Positions 8,092-16,314 of a DNA stretch of 64,000 nt are shown here, in pieces; the first letter of the stretch is position 1, and each line of letters opens with the position of its first letter. The position numbers and the translations under genes are program-made. The notes beneath the pieces were generated by a model. It was not told where the DNA came from. It searched no databases and was given only the letters and a program-made list of their open reading frames with translations. The stretch is from assembly GCA_017538365.1 (NCBI GenBank), contig JAFYIZ010000012.1, forward strand, positions 1-64,000. The letters are read 5' to 3'. The DNA is from a bacterium (lineage in GTDB: Bacteria > UBP6 > UBA1177).

Positions 8092-9288
8092 TCAGGCGAT
8101 TTCCATAAGCCATTGTGCAATATCGACGATTTTTATTCCTTCATAATCTGTCATATCGTGACCTGTTCTAGCCAACAGAAGTTTGGGATAGCCGTCTTTG
8201 ATTTTGAGCAGAGGGTCTATCTCACGTTTGAAAGTGCTTTCTTCCGTGATATTGTCCGAGACTTGAATATAGATTTTTTCATTTCTTCTGAGAGCGACAA
8301 AATCTATCTCCTTTTCGTAAAGCACTCCGGCATAGACTTCGTAACCGCGTCGCATCAGCTCAACTGCCACAATATTTTCAATAACTCTGCCATAATCCAT
8401 GTTTTTGATTCCGAGTTTTGCATAGCGGAAAGTGTGGTCGCTAAGATAATATTTTTCGTTCGAAGCAAGATATTTTTTGCCGCGGATATCGTATCTCCTG
8501 ACCTTGTAAAACGCGAAGGCATTGCATAAATACTGCAGATACGACGCAACGGTTTTGTGGTTTATATTCTCTTTTTTTCCAGTAAGAGTATCGGCTATAT
8601 TTCTGGCTGATGAGAGATTTGACACATTGTCCATAAGATAATCCGCAATTTTATTGAGCAGCACGGTGTTTCTTATCTTGTACTTCTGCCTTATGTCGCG
8701 AACGATCAGAGTGTCAAAAACTTCAGAAACATAATCATATTTGTCTCTATGATTGTCGTAAAGATAGGAACCGGACATTCCGCCTTCAGTCAGGAATCGG
8801 TCAAATGCTGAACGCAAGTCATTGATTTCATAGTATTTTACAAATTCAGCAAAAGAAAACGGGAACACCTTTATCTCGAAAGTGCGCCCTGTAAAAAGCG
8901 TTGCAAGATCGGAACTAAGCAAAAATGCGTTTGATCCGGTAATGTATATGTCGTATTGCTCCGACGCATGAAGCCAGTTTACCGCTTTTTCAAATCCGTT
9001 ACACATCTGAATCTCATCAATCATAACGAAATTGTCCTTTCCTTCCGCATACCTGCTGCGGATGTAATCGTATAAATCCCGATAATTCAGGAGATGATCA
9101 TAGTCAGGTAAATTGTAATTGATGTGAATAATGTTTGCGTTAGGATTACGCATCTGAATCTGACGCATAAAATCTTCAAGAAGTTTCGATTTTCCGCTTC
9201 GCCTGATGCCGACAATAACCTTTATATCCGGTGTTCCGACAACTCCGAACAACTTGTTCAGATAAAAATCCCGGCTTATCAACTTCAT
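8092..9288 (-). CDS. AAA ATPase with DUF4143 domain
   Basis: The 398-residue protein has a Walker A motif GIRRSGKS at residues 27-34 and a Walker B FVMIDE at about 87-92. A sensor-like YITGSNAFLL follows, and then FPFSFAEF, the usual signature of the AAA_14/DUF4143 ATPases. The C-terminal DUF4143 part ends with an EIDFVALR-like nuclease-fold motif and a KLLLAR strand. These large bacterial and archaeal families are usually single genes in accessory regions; their function is unknown and links to defence or mobile elements have been suggested. The start follows GAGGTG by a short spacer. The position next to KilA-N and ORF6N remnants fits an accessory island. Confidence 0.88.
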   Translation of the reverse strand: MKLISRDFYLNKLFGVVGTPDIKVIVGIRRSGKSKLLEDFMRQIQMRNPNANIIHINYNLPDYDHLLNYRDLYDYIRSRYAEGKDNFVMIDEIQMCNGFEKAVNWLHASEQYDIYITGSNAFLLSSDLATLFTGRTFEIKVFPFSFAEFVKYYEINDLRSAFDRFLTEGGMSGSYLYDNHRDKYDYVSEVFDTLIVRDIRQKYKIRNTVLLNKIADYLMDNVSNLSSARNIADTLTGKKENINHKTVASYLQYLCNAFAFYKVRRYDIRGKKYLASNEKYYLSDHTFRYAKLGIKNMDYGRVIENIVAVELMRRGYEVYAGVLYEKEIDFVALRRNEKIYIQVSDNITEESTFKREIDPLLKIKDGYPKLLLARTGHDMTDYEGIKIVDIAQWLMEIA

Positions 9289-9646
9289 GATTTCACCTCC
9301 TATTCATCACATAATATCGATTTTATTTCCCGTTTTCAAGTTTTTTTTGATTTTGGGAAATAGCAACAGTTTTCTCCTTTATTTTCGAGCATGTCATCAT
9401 GTAAATCACTAATAATTTTCAATTTTGAACCCTGAATATGCCAAAGAATAAAAATATTACAAATAAAATAAATATTTTAGTTAATAAGTCAACTTTTATT
9501 TTTCTTCATAAAACAAATATTTTCAAATTATTAAGAAAAAATAACCAAAGCATATTTTCAAACATATTTTCACAAAAAAATTGCTAAATCTGCCTGTTCA
9601 GTATGATGCTCTCCCGTAAAAAAGCTGATTTGAAACCGAGGTCAAA
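9289..9646. other. AT-rich intergenic stretch between divergent genes
   Basis: This 358-base gap separates the minus-strand ATPase gene from plus-strand radA. It is very AT-rich with many A and T runs. No open frame of note, no tRNA and no clear terminator was found. It must hold the promoters of both flanking genes; a candidate for radA lies in the last 60 bases, but I could not fix its -10 with confidence. Confidence 0.5.
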
Positions 9647-11038
9647 ATGGTAAAAAAACGCACTTCTTATGTCTGCTCAAACTGCTCCTACACTACTCCG
9701 AAATGGATGGGAAGATGCCCCGAATGCGGAGAGTGGAATACTTTGGAAGAAAAGGATGAAACAGTCATACCTGAGCAGAATCACAGGCTTTTCCAATCTT
9801 CGCCCGATGCAGTTTATACCCACATTTCAGAGGTCGAAACTACCGACAGCGAAAGGGTGAAAACGGGTTACAAGGAGTTTGACAGGATCCTGGGCGGAGG
9901 TGTTGTCAAAGGAAGTTACAACCTCATCAGCGGTCACCCCGGTATAGGAAAATCGACACTCATGCTCCAGATCGCGCTCGAACTTTCAAAGCAGTGCAAA
10001 GTGCTCTATCTTTCGGCAGAAGAAAGCGTAACACAGGTCAAAATAAGGTTTGAAAGGCTCGCCGGAAAGCAGGGCTGCGGAAAACTTTACCTTTCCAATG
10101 AAAGCAACCTCGACAAGCTGCGGGCAAAACTTGAGGAAGAAGATTTCGACATCCTTTTCTGCGATTCGATTCAGTCGGTCTACTCCCCTTCCGTCCTCGG
10201 GATCCCGGGATCAGTGAGCCAGATAAAGGAGTGCGCCGTCAGACTTTTGGAAACTGCGAAAAGAAAAAATATAACAGTCTTCGTAGTAGGTCACGTCACC
10301 AAAAACGGCGAGATCGCAGGCCCGATGCTGCTTGAGCACATGGTCGATTCAGTCCTTATTTTCGAAGGCGATTCTTCACTTGGCTACCGCGTTCTGCGCT
10401 GCTCGAAAAACCGCTTCGGCGCGACCGACGAGATAGGAATTTTCACGATGACTTCAAACGGTCTGCACGAAGTCGAAAACCCGAGCCAGTTTTTCCTTTC
10501 GGATAATTTAGGAACTATTTCCGGTTCTGCAAGAGCGCTAGTTCTCGAAGGAACGCGCCCGTTTTTGGTAGAAGTTCAGTCGTTAGTCACAAGCTCCAAT
10601 CTGCCGCAGCCCAGACGTGTCGTTACGGGCATCGACAGCGGAAGACTTGCCATGATCTGCGCAATACTGGAAAAAAGATGTGACATCTATTTTTCAAATT
10701 TCGATATTTTCGTAAACATCGCAGGTGGCCTCAAGATCAAGACTCCGAGCATAGACGTTCCGCTTGCAGCCTCGCTTTTCTCGTCAGTCTTCAATCTCCC
10801 GCTTCCCGTTGACTGGGCTTTTGTAGGAGAGATCGGTCTCGGCGGCGAAGTGCGCGAAGTTCCCGGGCTCGATATCATGCTGAAAGAAGGAACAAGGCTC
10901 GGTTTGAGCAAGATCTTCGCTCCTGTAGAACGCAGCAATAAAGGAAAAAAATATCCAGGAAAAACCGAGATAATCAGAGTCTCCCACATTGACGAGATCA
11001 GGGAACACACCGCTTCGACCAACATTTTCGACCGTTAA
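9647..11038 (+). CDS. radA: DNA repair protein RadA (Sms)
   Basis: RadA is a RecA-like, DnaB-type helicase ATPase that promotes branch migration in homologous recombination. The 463-residue length is typical. Visible parts are a C4 zinc finger (Cys10, Cys13, Cys24, Cys27), a Walker A GHPGIGKST at about residues 96-104, the RadA-specific KNRFG motif near residue 250, and a C-terminal Lon-protease-like domain with GEIGLGGEVREV. The start has a GAGG site. It is separated by AT-rich DNA from upstream genes and is followed by the U32 gene. Confidence 0.96.
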   Translation: MVKKRTSYVCSNCSYTTPKWMGRCPECGEWNTLEEKDETVIPEQNHRLFQSSPDAVYTHISEVETTDSERVKTGYKEFDRILGGGVVKGSYNLISGHPGIGKSTLMLQIALELSKQCKVLYLSAEESVTQVKIRFERLAGKQGCGKLYLSNESNLDKLRAKLEEEDFDILFCDSIQSVYSPSVLGIPGSVSQIKECAVRLLETAKRKNITVFVVGHVTKNGEIAGPMLLEHMVDSVLIFEGDSSLGYRVLRCSKNRFGATDEIGIFTMTSNGLHEVENPSQFFLSDNLGTISGSARALVLEGTRPFLVEVQSLVTSSNLPQPRRVVTGIDSGRLAMICAILEKRCDIYFSNFDIFVNIAGGLKIKTPSIDVPLAASLFSSVFNLPLPVDWAFVGEIGLGGEVREVPGLDIMLKEGTRLGLSKIFAPVERSNKGKKYPGKTEIIRVSHIDEIREHTASTNIFDR

Positions 11039-11048
11039 GCGCAAAAAC

Positions 11049-11077
11049 TTGACTTAAAGCGCTTTTCCCGTGTTAAT
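11049..11077 (+). promoter_or_regulatory. Probable promoter of the U32 peptidase-like gene
   Basis: TTGACT at 11049-11054 and GTTAAT at 11072-11077 with a 17-base spacer lie 29 bases before the start codon. The region also carries an AAGCGC/GCGCTT inverted repeat (11037-11064) followed by four T, which could be a weak terminator for radA. Confidence 0.4.
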
Positions 11078-11105
11078 TCGCAGACTTTTGTGATTGAGGT
11101 GTTTT

Positions 11106-12308
11106 ATGGCTGAACTTCTTGCTCCTGCAGGAAACCCCGAAAAGCTCGTCTGGGCTGACATTTACGGTGCTGATGCAATATATTTCGGTGTAGACAGGTT
11201 TTCACTGCGCTCTTTTGCGGGGAATTTCACTCTCGACGATGCTGCCAAAGCTCTTGAAAGGCTCCACAAAAACGGCAAAAAAGGCTACATAACTTTGAAT
11301 ATCTATCCCTATTCGGGCGAATACAAAGACCTTGTCGAAACAGCGGGAAATCTTGCCGAATGCAAAGCCGACGCATTCATCGTCAGCGATTTCGGCGTTA
11401 TCACAGATCTAAAAAAAGCGGGGCTCAAAGTGCCGCTCCACATCTCGACTCAGGCAAACACCGTTTCGTGGCAGACAGTAAACGCATATTACGACTACGG
11501 CGCGAAAAGAGTGAATCTGGCGCGCGAACTTTCATTTGAAAAAATAAAAGAGATCGCAGAAAACAAATATAAAGCGGCTGAGATCGAAGTTTTCATCCAC
11601 GGCGCAGTCTGCTTCAGCATGTCGGGAAGATGCGCGATAAGCGACTGGCTCACCGGTAGGAAGGCAAACCGCGGCGAATGCACCCACCCGTGCCGCTGGA
11701 AATACGCAGTCGTCGAAGAAAAGCGCGAAGGCGAATATATGCCGGTTGCTGAGGACGGACGCGGGTCATACATCTTCAACCCGAAGGAACTCGCCCTTTT
11801 CGACTACGTTCAGCCGCTCAAGGAACTCGGAGTGGACTCTTTCAAGATCGAAGGAAGAATGAAGTCCATCCACTATGTCGCATCGGTCGTTTCGCTCTAC
11901 AGAAGGATACTTGACGGCGAAAACATCCCGCACGAAGAGATTTCGAGACTTCTCAACCGCATCAAAAACAGAGGCTACTCCACAGGTTTCATGAAAGGCG
12001 GCGTCACTCCCGATGACTACCAGTTGGGCGGCGACGGCTCCAACTCTGAAGCCGAATTTATCGCCAATATCACCGAAGAAAAACAGAACGGATGCTGTGT
12101 TGCCGAAATCAGAAATCACACCGAAGCGGGCGAAACCGTCGAAATATTAGAGCCGAACGGCCACACAAGAACTTACAAACTCCCCGATCTCCTCACCTTC
12201 ACCGATGGAACACAGGCAAGAGAGGCCAACCACTCGAAATTCATCCTGCTTGAAGGAGATTTTGTGCCCTACTCAATTTTGAGGAGGATCGATAATGGCG
12301 TGGCATAG
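11106..12308 (+). CDS. Peptidase U32 family protein (TrhP/RlhA-like)
   Basis: The 400-residue protein matches the U32 family, whose studied members (TrhP, RlhA) are needed for hydroxylation of tRNA or 23S rNA bases with prephenate rather than for proteolysis. Visible marks are MAELLAPAG at the N-terminus, a STQANT motif, the conserved cysteine region HGAVCFSMSGRC followed by NRGECTHPCRW (iron-sulfur-type cysteines), and the FKIEGRMKS signature. I chose the ATG at 11106 with GAGGT just upstream, not the in-frame TTG at 11094. The stop overlaps the start of the next small gene, indicating translational coupling. Confidence 0.9.
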   Translation: MAELLAPAGNPEKLVWADIYGADAIYFGVDRFSLRSFAGNFTLDDAAKALERLHKNGKKGYITLNIYPYSGEYKDLVETAGNLAECKADAFIVSDFGVITDLKKAGLKVPLHISTQANTVSWQTVNAYYDYGAKRVNLARELSFEKIKEIAENKYKAAEIEVFIHGAVCFSMSGRCAISDWLTGRKANRGECTHPCRWKYAVVEEKREGEYMPVAEDGRGSYIFNPKELALFDYVQPLKELGVDSFKIEGRMKSIHYVASVVSLYRRILDGENIPHEEISRLLNRIKNRGYSTGFMKGGVTPDDYQLGGDGSNSEAEFIANITEEKQNGCCVAEIRNHTEAGETVEILEPNGHTRTYKLPDLLTFTDGTQAREANHSKFILLEGDFVPYSILRRIDNGVA

Positions 12309-12507
12309 GATCATAAAAATGAAGCCGAAAGAGAATTTTTTCTTTCATTTTACTATTGAAAGCTACGAAAATCTGGGGCTTATTTCGACCTTGGCGAAAG
12401 AAAACGGATATTTGATCCTGGACTGCTTTACGACTATGGAAAGTGCTGCCGAATTCGACCGCGTGATAAACAACATCTTGAAAGAAATGAAGGCGCGCAA
12501 TGAATAA
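12295..12507 (+). CDS. DUF4911-like small protein
   Basis: The 70-residue protein overlaps the end of the U32 gene by 14 bases and the next gene by 8. It has a short beta strand, then a FTIESYENLGLISTLA segment, then a hydrophobic strand and a C-terminal helix. This matches the pattern of DUF4911 proteins, a small family of unknown role often found near U32 genes in deltaproteobacteria. The family assignment rests on pattern and context only. Confidence 0.6.
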   Translation: MAWHRIIKMKPKENFFFHFTIESYENLGLISTLAKENGYLILDCFTTMESAAEFDRVINNILKEMKARNE

Positions 12508-13075
12508 AAAGTTTTTCGTTTTCATAGCTGTATTTCTTCTTTTCGCGAACCTTCACGCAGTACTCAACGACAGGATTTCCGGCAACAAAGTGCCCTCGCT
12601 TTCGCTTATGGTTTCTCTTGAAGAGTCGAATTTTCTCTACAACGCGCCGCTGATTCAGTATCTCAACCTCGATTTCGGCCTCATGGTGAACCGTTTTCAG
12701 GACCCGGGACTAAAATTCGGCATAGACTGGCAGTGGATCGACAGTGAATATGTCGCGGGAACCCTTAGAATAGACGGAATATTCCTCACGAACCGACGCT
12801 TCAACAGGATTTATCTTGGCGGTGAAGCTGGTGCGACAATATCTGCCGGCGTAAAACTTTCCGGATTCAAAGGCGAATTTCTGACTATCGTAACAGCCGA
12901 TCCGACCGAGACTTCCGATCCGAGGATTGCGCTTGAACTGAGGCTCGGCGCATACATTTCTCCGCATGAATCGGTAAACATCTACCTTGCTCCTGCAGCC
13001 GGCAAATACTTCGTCGAAAGGGACAATTTTTACTTTAACTTAGTTCTTTCGACCGAAGTTTTCCTCTGGAAATAA
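12500..13075 (+). CDS. Exported protein, probable outer-membrane beta-barrel
   Basis: The 191-residue protein has a clear cleavable signal peptide ending in LHA (about residue 21). The rest consists of alternating-hydrophobic strands with Gly and aromatic residues (LGGEAGATISAGVKL, IALELRLGAYIS) and ends in VFLWK. This is typical of small outer-membrane barrels. I do not recognise a named family. It overlaps the preceding gene by 8 bases (stop and start interleaved), so it is translated from the same message. Confidence 0.65.
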   Translation: MNKKFFVFIAVFLLFANLHAVLNDRISGNKVPSLSLMVSLEESNFLYNAPLIQYLNLDFGLMVNRFQDPGLKFGIDWQWIDSEYVAGTLRIDGIFLTNRRFNRIYLGGEAGATISAGVKLSGFKGEFLTIVTADPTETSDPRIALELRLGAYISPHESVNIYLAPAAGKYFVERDNFYFNLVLSTEVFLWK

Positions 13076-13138
13076 TTTTTTCGGAATATTTTTCATTTTT
13101 CCGCTGTTTCTTTCGCGTTGTTCATTTCGGGACTGATT

Positions 13139-13690
13139 ATGGAAGAATTACTGAAAGCCAACCTCGACAAAATTTTCAATTACGCGCTTTTCATCACAGG
13201 AAACCGCGACAAGGCGCTCGACCTCATGCAGGATACGATCGTCACGGTTCTAACGAAAAAGCACCTTTACAAAGAGGAAGAGCATTTCAGATCTTGGATT
13301 TTCAGAATCCTGAAGAACAACTACATCAACAAACTCAAGCACGACGCGGTGACAGGCGAAATATCGTATTCGGATCTCGCGAAAGATGATGACGATTCGG
13401 GAATCATCGACTTTCCTGACACCCGCATCTCTCCTGAAGATCTAAGTGACCCGATACTCAAAGAGAGGATCCGCGAAGTTTTTGAAAAAATGCCGGCTGA
13501 ATACCGCGAAGTCATCGTCATGATCCACATCGACGGTTTGTCTTACGAGGAAACTGCACAGACCCTCGCCATCCCTGTTGGAACAGTCATGAGCAGGCTT
13601 CACCGCGGCAGGAATTTCCTCAAAAAAGTGCTTGGAAAAGAGGCGGAAGAATTAAATATCGTGACTATGAAGGAAAGGAAAAATGCTTAA
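13139..13690 (+). CDS. ECF-type RNA polymerase sigma factor
   Basis: The 183-residue protein has the two-domain ECF layout. Region 2 lies at about residues 10-70, with DALMQ-type DLMQDTIVTVL and FRSWIFRILKNNYINKLK. Region 4 follows at about 120-175, with PAEYREVIVMIHIDGLSYEETAQTLAI and GTVMSRLHRGR. The ATG at 13139 is preferred; the preceding TTG/ATT codons in frame add no conserved sequence. The stop interleaves with the start of the downstream gene (8-base overlap), which encodes a zinc-type anti-sigma factor. The pair therefore forms an autoregulated switch, as usual for ECF sigma factors. Confidence 0.92.
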   Translation: MEELLKANLDKIFNYALFITGNRDKALDLMQDTIVTVLTKKHLYKEEEHFRSWIFRILKNNYINKLKHDAVTGEISYSDLAKDDDDSGIIDFPDTRISPEDLSDPILKERIREVFEKMPAEYREVIVMIHIDGLSYEETAQTLAIPVGTVMSRLHRGRNFLKKVLGKEAEELNIVTMKERKNA

Positions 13691-14489
13691 AGAAAAGTGT
13701 GATCTCAACGAACTTTTTATTGAGCAGTTCGCAGACAGAGAACTCGATTATCTTGAAAGCGCGGAAGTAGCGGCTCACCTGAAAAACTGCGAAGTTTGCC
13801 GCAGAAAATACGAGGCGATAATCGAAACGAAAAAAATATCATCCGCATTTGCCGAAAACGAAAAACTCTCACTCATCGAAAAAGAGGGATTTTTGAGACT
13901 CATAGATCAGAAATCGGAGCAGAAACCGACACTTATCGAATCGATAAAAAATCTTTTTCATAACCGTGCGGCAACTCTGGCTTTCTCATTCTTCTCGTTC
14001 ACATGTTTAGTTTTCGCATTCATCTTCGCAATTTCGGGAATAGAAAAAGATAGCAACGTCATCATTGACGAGATAATGACGGCGCACAGTCAGGCACTTC
14101 CCGACGAATTCGGAAACAGCCAGGCTGCACAGAATGAACTCAAGGAAAAATTCAAGACGGTAACATTTTCCGAATTTACGAAAAGGCCTAAAATAAGCGG
14201 TCGATTCACTTCAATCGCAGCTACTCCGACGGCAAAAATAACCCTCGATTCCAGTGAGGACAATATCCGAGGAACTCTCTTCCTTTCAAAGCGCAACGAG
14301 CAGCTTGAAAAACTTTTTTCGGGCAGCGACTGCCTCGTCAAAAAAGACAACATCTGCAAGGCGCGCCACCGCAACGACGCAGGAAAAGAGATGATTTACT
14401 GGCAGAACTCGGGAAACAACTACCTCATGGTCTCCGACGAGAGCAATGCCGCCGCAAAAATGGTAAAACTCATAAACACCAACTTTTAA
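13683..14489 (+). CDS. Zinc-finger anti-sigma factor, membrane-anchored
   Basis: The 268-residue protein begins with a zinc-binding anti-sigma (zf-HC2/ZAS) domain: a HLKNCEVC motif (H-x3-C-x2-C) at about residues 33-40. One membrane segment at about 97-120 follows (FSFFSFTCLVFAFIFAI). The approximately 145-residue periplasmic part ends the protein and carries two Cys residues (SDCLVKKDNIC), which could form a redox or metal sensor. The 8-base overlap with the ECF sigma gene and the domain order support a sigma/anti-sigma pair. The signal it senses is unknown. Confidence 0.88.
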   Translation: MLKEKCDLNELFIEQFADRELDYLESAEVAAHLKNCEVCRRKYEAIIETKKISSAFAENEKLSLIEKEGFLRLIDQKSEQKPTLIESIKNLFHNRAATLAFSFFSFTCLVFAFIFAISGIEKDSNVIIDEIMTAHSQALPDEFGNSQAAQNELKEKFKTVTFSEFTKRPKISGRFTSIAATPTAKITLDSSEDNIRGTLFLSKRNEQLEKLFSGSDCLVKKDNICKARHRNDAGKEMIYWQNSGNNYLMVSDESNAAAKMVKLINTNF

Positions 14490-14518
14490 TTGCAAAAAGC
14501 TCTTCCCTGCCCTATAAA
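14490..14518 (+). promoter_or_regulatory. Probable promoter of the O-methyltransferase gene
   Basis: TTGCAA (14490-14495) and TATAAA (14513-14518) are separated by 17 bases. A GGCGG discriminator and T-rich start region follow, as in other promoters in this window. Confidence 0.55.
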
Positions 14519-14546
14519 ACGGCGGTTTGTTTTGTAGGAGTTGACT

Positions 14547-15176
14547 ATGGACGCAAGAACGGCGCAGTATCTCAGGGATTTCATAAAACACGATTCCGAA
14601 TTTTTAGACGAGCTTGAAAAATCGAACAGAAGCCGAAACGACATTCAGCCGATGATCGAGCTTGAAGTCGGAAGATTCCTCGTTTTCCTCATTCAGGCTA
14701 AAAAGATAAAATCGGTGCTTGAGCTCGGCACAAGCAACGGATATTCGGCTATCTGGATGGCTTCGGCACTCAGGAAAACGGGCGGAAAAATCATCACGAT
14801 CGAAGGCCACGACAGAATTTTCGCCGAGGCTGAGAAAAATATCTCGGCATCAGGTTTCGGCGATATCATCGAACTTATCCACGGAAAAGCTGAAGTCGAG
14901 ACTGCGAAACTTCTTGAAAAAGGGGAAAAATTTGATCTCATCTTTCAGGATTGCGGCAAATACTTATACCCGATGCTCCTTGAAACGACAGTCAAACTCT
15001 GCAAAAAAGGCGGGATAATCGCAGCCGACGACTCACTTTTCAGAGTGACAGAAACCGTCCGCAGCGGGCTTGGCGACTACACTCATGACTACAACAGAGC
15101 CGTTTTCAAACACAAAAAACTTTTCAGCACAATTCTGCCGATAGGACACGGGCTGACGCTGAGCGTCAAGATTTAA
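14547..15176 (+). CDS. SAM-dependent O-methyltransferase family protein
   Basis: The 209-residue protein is a class I methyltransferase of the catechol/caffeoyl-CoA O-methyltransferase group. It has the motif ELGTSNGYSAIWMA (SAM-binding glycine loop) near residue 58, KIITIEGHD near 85, a FDLIFQDCGK metal/catalytic-type strand near 132, and GGIIAADDSLF near 158. The first domain helix lies before these. A TAGGAG site lies 6 bases before the ATG at 14547. The natural substrate cannot be told from sequence. It is the last plus-strand gene before the convergent ispG. Confidence 0.85.
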   Translation: MDARTAQYLRDFIKHDSEFLDELEKSNRSRNDIQPMIELEVGRFLVFLIQAKKIKSVLELGTSNGYSAIWMASALRKTGGKIITIEGHDRIFAEAEKNISASGFGDIIELIHGKAEVETAKLLEKGEKFDLIFQDCGKYLYPMLLETTVKLCKKGGIIAADDSLFRVTETVRSGLGDYTHDYNRAVFKHKKLFSTILPIGHGLTLSVKI

Positions 15177-15182
15177 TCCCGC

Positions 15183-15230
15183 GATCCCGGGATACCGTGA
15201 TTCCGGCCGGAATTCCGTGATCTCGAGATC
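15183..15230. repeat. Three consecutive perfect palindromes with CCGTG spacers
   Basis: ATCCCGGGAT (15184-15193), ATTCCGGCCGGAAT (15200-15213) and ATCTCGAGAT (15220-15229) are each perfectly self-complementary and are separated by six bases containing CCGTG. They lie between the stop codons of two convergent genes. There is no T-run, so they are not a standard terminator. Confidence 0.8.
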
Positions 15231-15236
15231 CCGAAA

Positions 15237-16307
15237 TCACGACCAAAATTTTTTGATTTTCTCAATTAGAAAATTGAAAGCTTCATCCTGATTGTCGAAT
15301 TTTCTGACTATCTCCCCTTTTTCGAAGTAAAGGGCACAGTCTTTGCCGAGCGCAATGCCGAGATCTGCTTCACGCGCTTCTCCGGGACCGTTCACTTCGC
15401 ATCCCATGACGGCAACTTTGAGAGCGGGTTTCATCCACCACTTTTCTTCATCAAACCACGCTTCCAGGCGGTTGTAGTATTCGATAACTTTTCCGTGAGT
15501 TCTTCCGCAGGTGGGGCAGCTTACAAGTTCGCCGCCTGTTTTTAATATGCCGAGAGATTTTAAGATCATGTTGGCAGTACGCAGCTCTTCTTCGATAGGA
15601 GCAGTAAGGCTTACTCTGAAAGTATCGACAAGACCTTCGTTAAGAAGTATCGCGATACCGGCAGTTCCTTTGATGATCCCGTGCTTTCCGCCGCCTGCCT
15701 CGGTTATTCCGACATGAAGCGGTGCATCTGAGTTTTCGCGTATCTTTCTGCATGCAGCGACTGTCTCGGAAACATTTGAAGCCTTTGCCGAGATTTTGAA
15801 GTTAAAAAATCCGAGTTCTTTTTCAAGAAACTGAGCCCAGTAAAGCGAGCTTTCAACCAAACCTTCCCAAGTTACGCCGCCGTATTTTTTGAGGATATTC
15901 TTATCTAACGAGCCGCCGTTTACGCCAATGCGCACCGCAAGCTCGGGGCGTTTTTTCGCAGCTTCGATTATCGCTCTGACATTTTCTTCTCCGCCGACAT
16001 TTCCAGGGTTGAAGCGCACTCCGCTTACCCCTGCTTCTATCGCCGCGATGGCAAGTTTGTAGTCGAAATGGATGTCGGCGATTATTTCGCCTTTGAAGTT
16101 CTCAACTAAATATTTCAAACCGTCAAGCTCGGAAATGTGTTTGAATGCCGTTCTGACGAGTTGACAACCGAGATCGAGCGCGCAGTCAGCTTCACGCAGA
16201 GCCTCATCAGGCCTTGTCAAAGGGGTCGTTATCATAGTTTGGATAACAGGCGGATTGCCGCCTCCGATTTTCACTTTTCCCAAAGTTATGACTCTTGATT
16301 TTTTCAT
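15237..16307 (-). CDS. ispG: 4-hydroxy-3-methylbut-2-enyl diphosphate synthase
   Basis: IspG (GcpE) is the iron-sulfur enzyme that converts methylerythritol cyclodiphosphate to HMBPP in the non-mevalonate isoprenoid pathway. Hallmarks are the N-terminal VKIGGGNPPVIQTM, FNPGNVGG, GVNGGSLD, and the 4Fe-4S cysteines in SCPTCGR and GCEVNGPGE. The start is taken at MKKSRVITLG (16307), preceded by GAGGTG; further upstream starts would overlap the previous gene. The 356-residue length is that of the short bacterial form. It lies 7 bases after the amidohydrolase gene, in the same direction. Confidence 0.95.
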   Translation of the reverse strand: MKKSRVITLGKVKIGGGNPPVIQTMITTPLTRPDEALREADCALDLGCQLVRTAFKHISELDGLKYLVENFKGEIIADIHFDYKLAIAAIEAGVSGVRFNPGNVGGEENVRAIIEAAKKRPELAVRIGVNGGSLDKNILKKYGGVTWEGLVESSLYWAQFLEKELGFFNFKISAKASNVSETVAACRKIRENSDAPLHVGITEAGGGKHGIIKGTAGIAILLNEGLVDTFRVSLTAPIEEELRTANMILKSLGILKTGGELVSCPTCGRTHGKVIEYYNRLEAWFDEEKWWMKPALKVAVMGCEVNGPGEAREADLGIALGKDCALYFEKGEIVRKFDNQDEAFNFLIEKIKKFWS

Positions 16308-16314
16308 ATTCACC

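Noticed and set aside
15183-15230. Bidirectional rho-independent terminator
   Set aside because: The palindromes are too short and separate, and no T-run follows on either strand.
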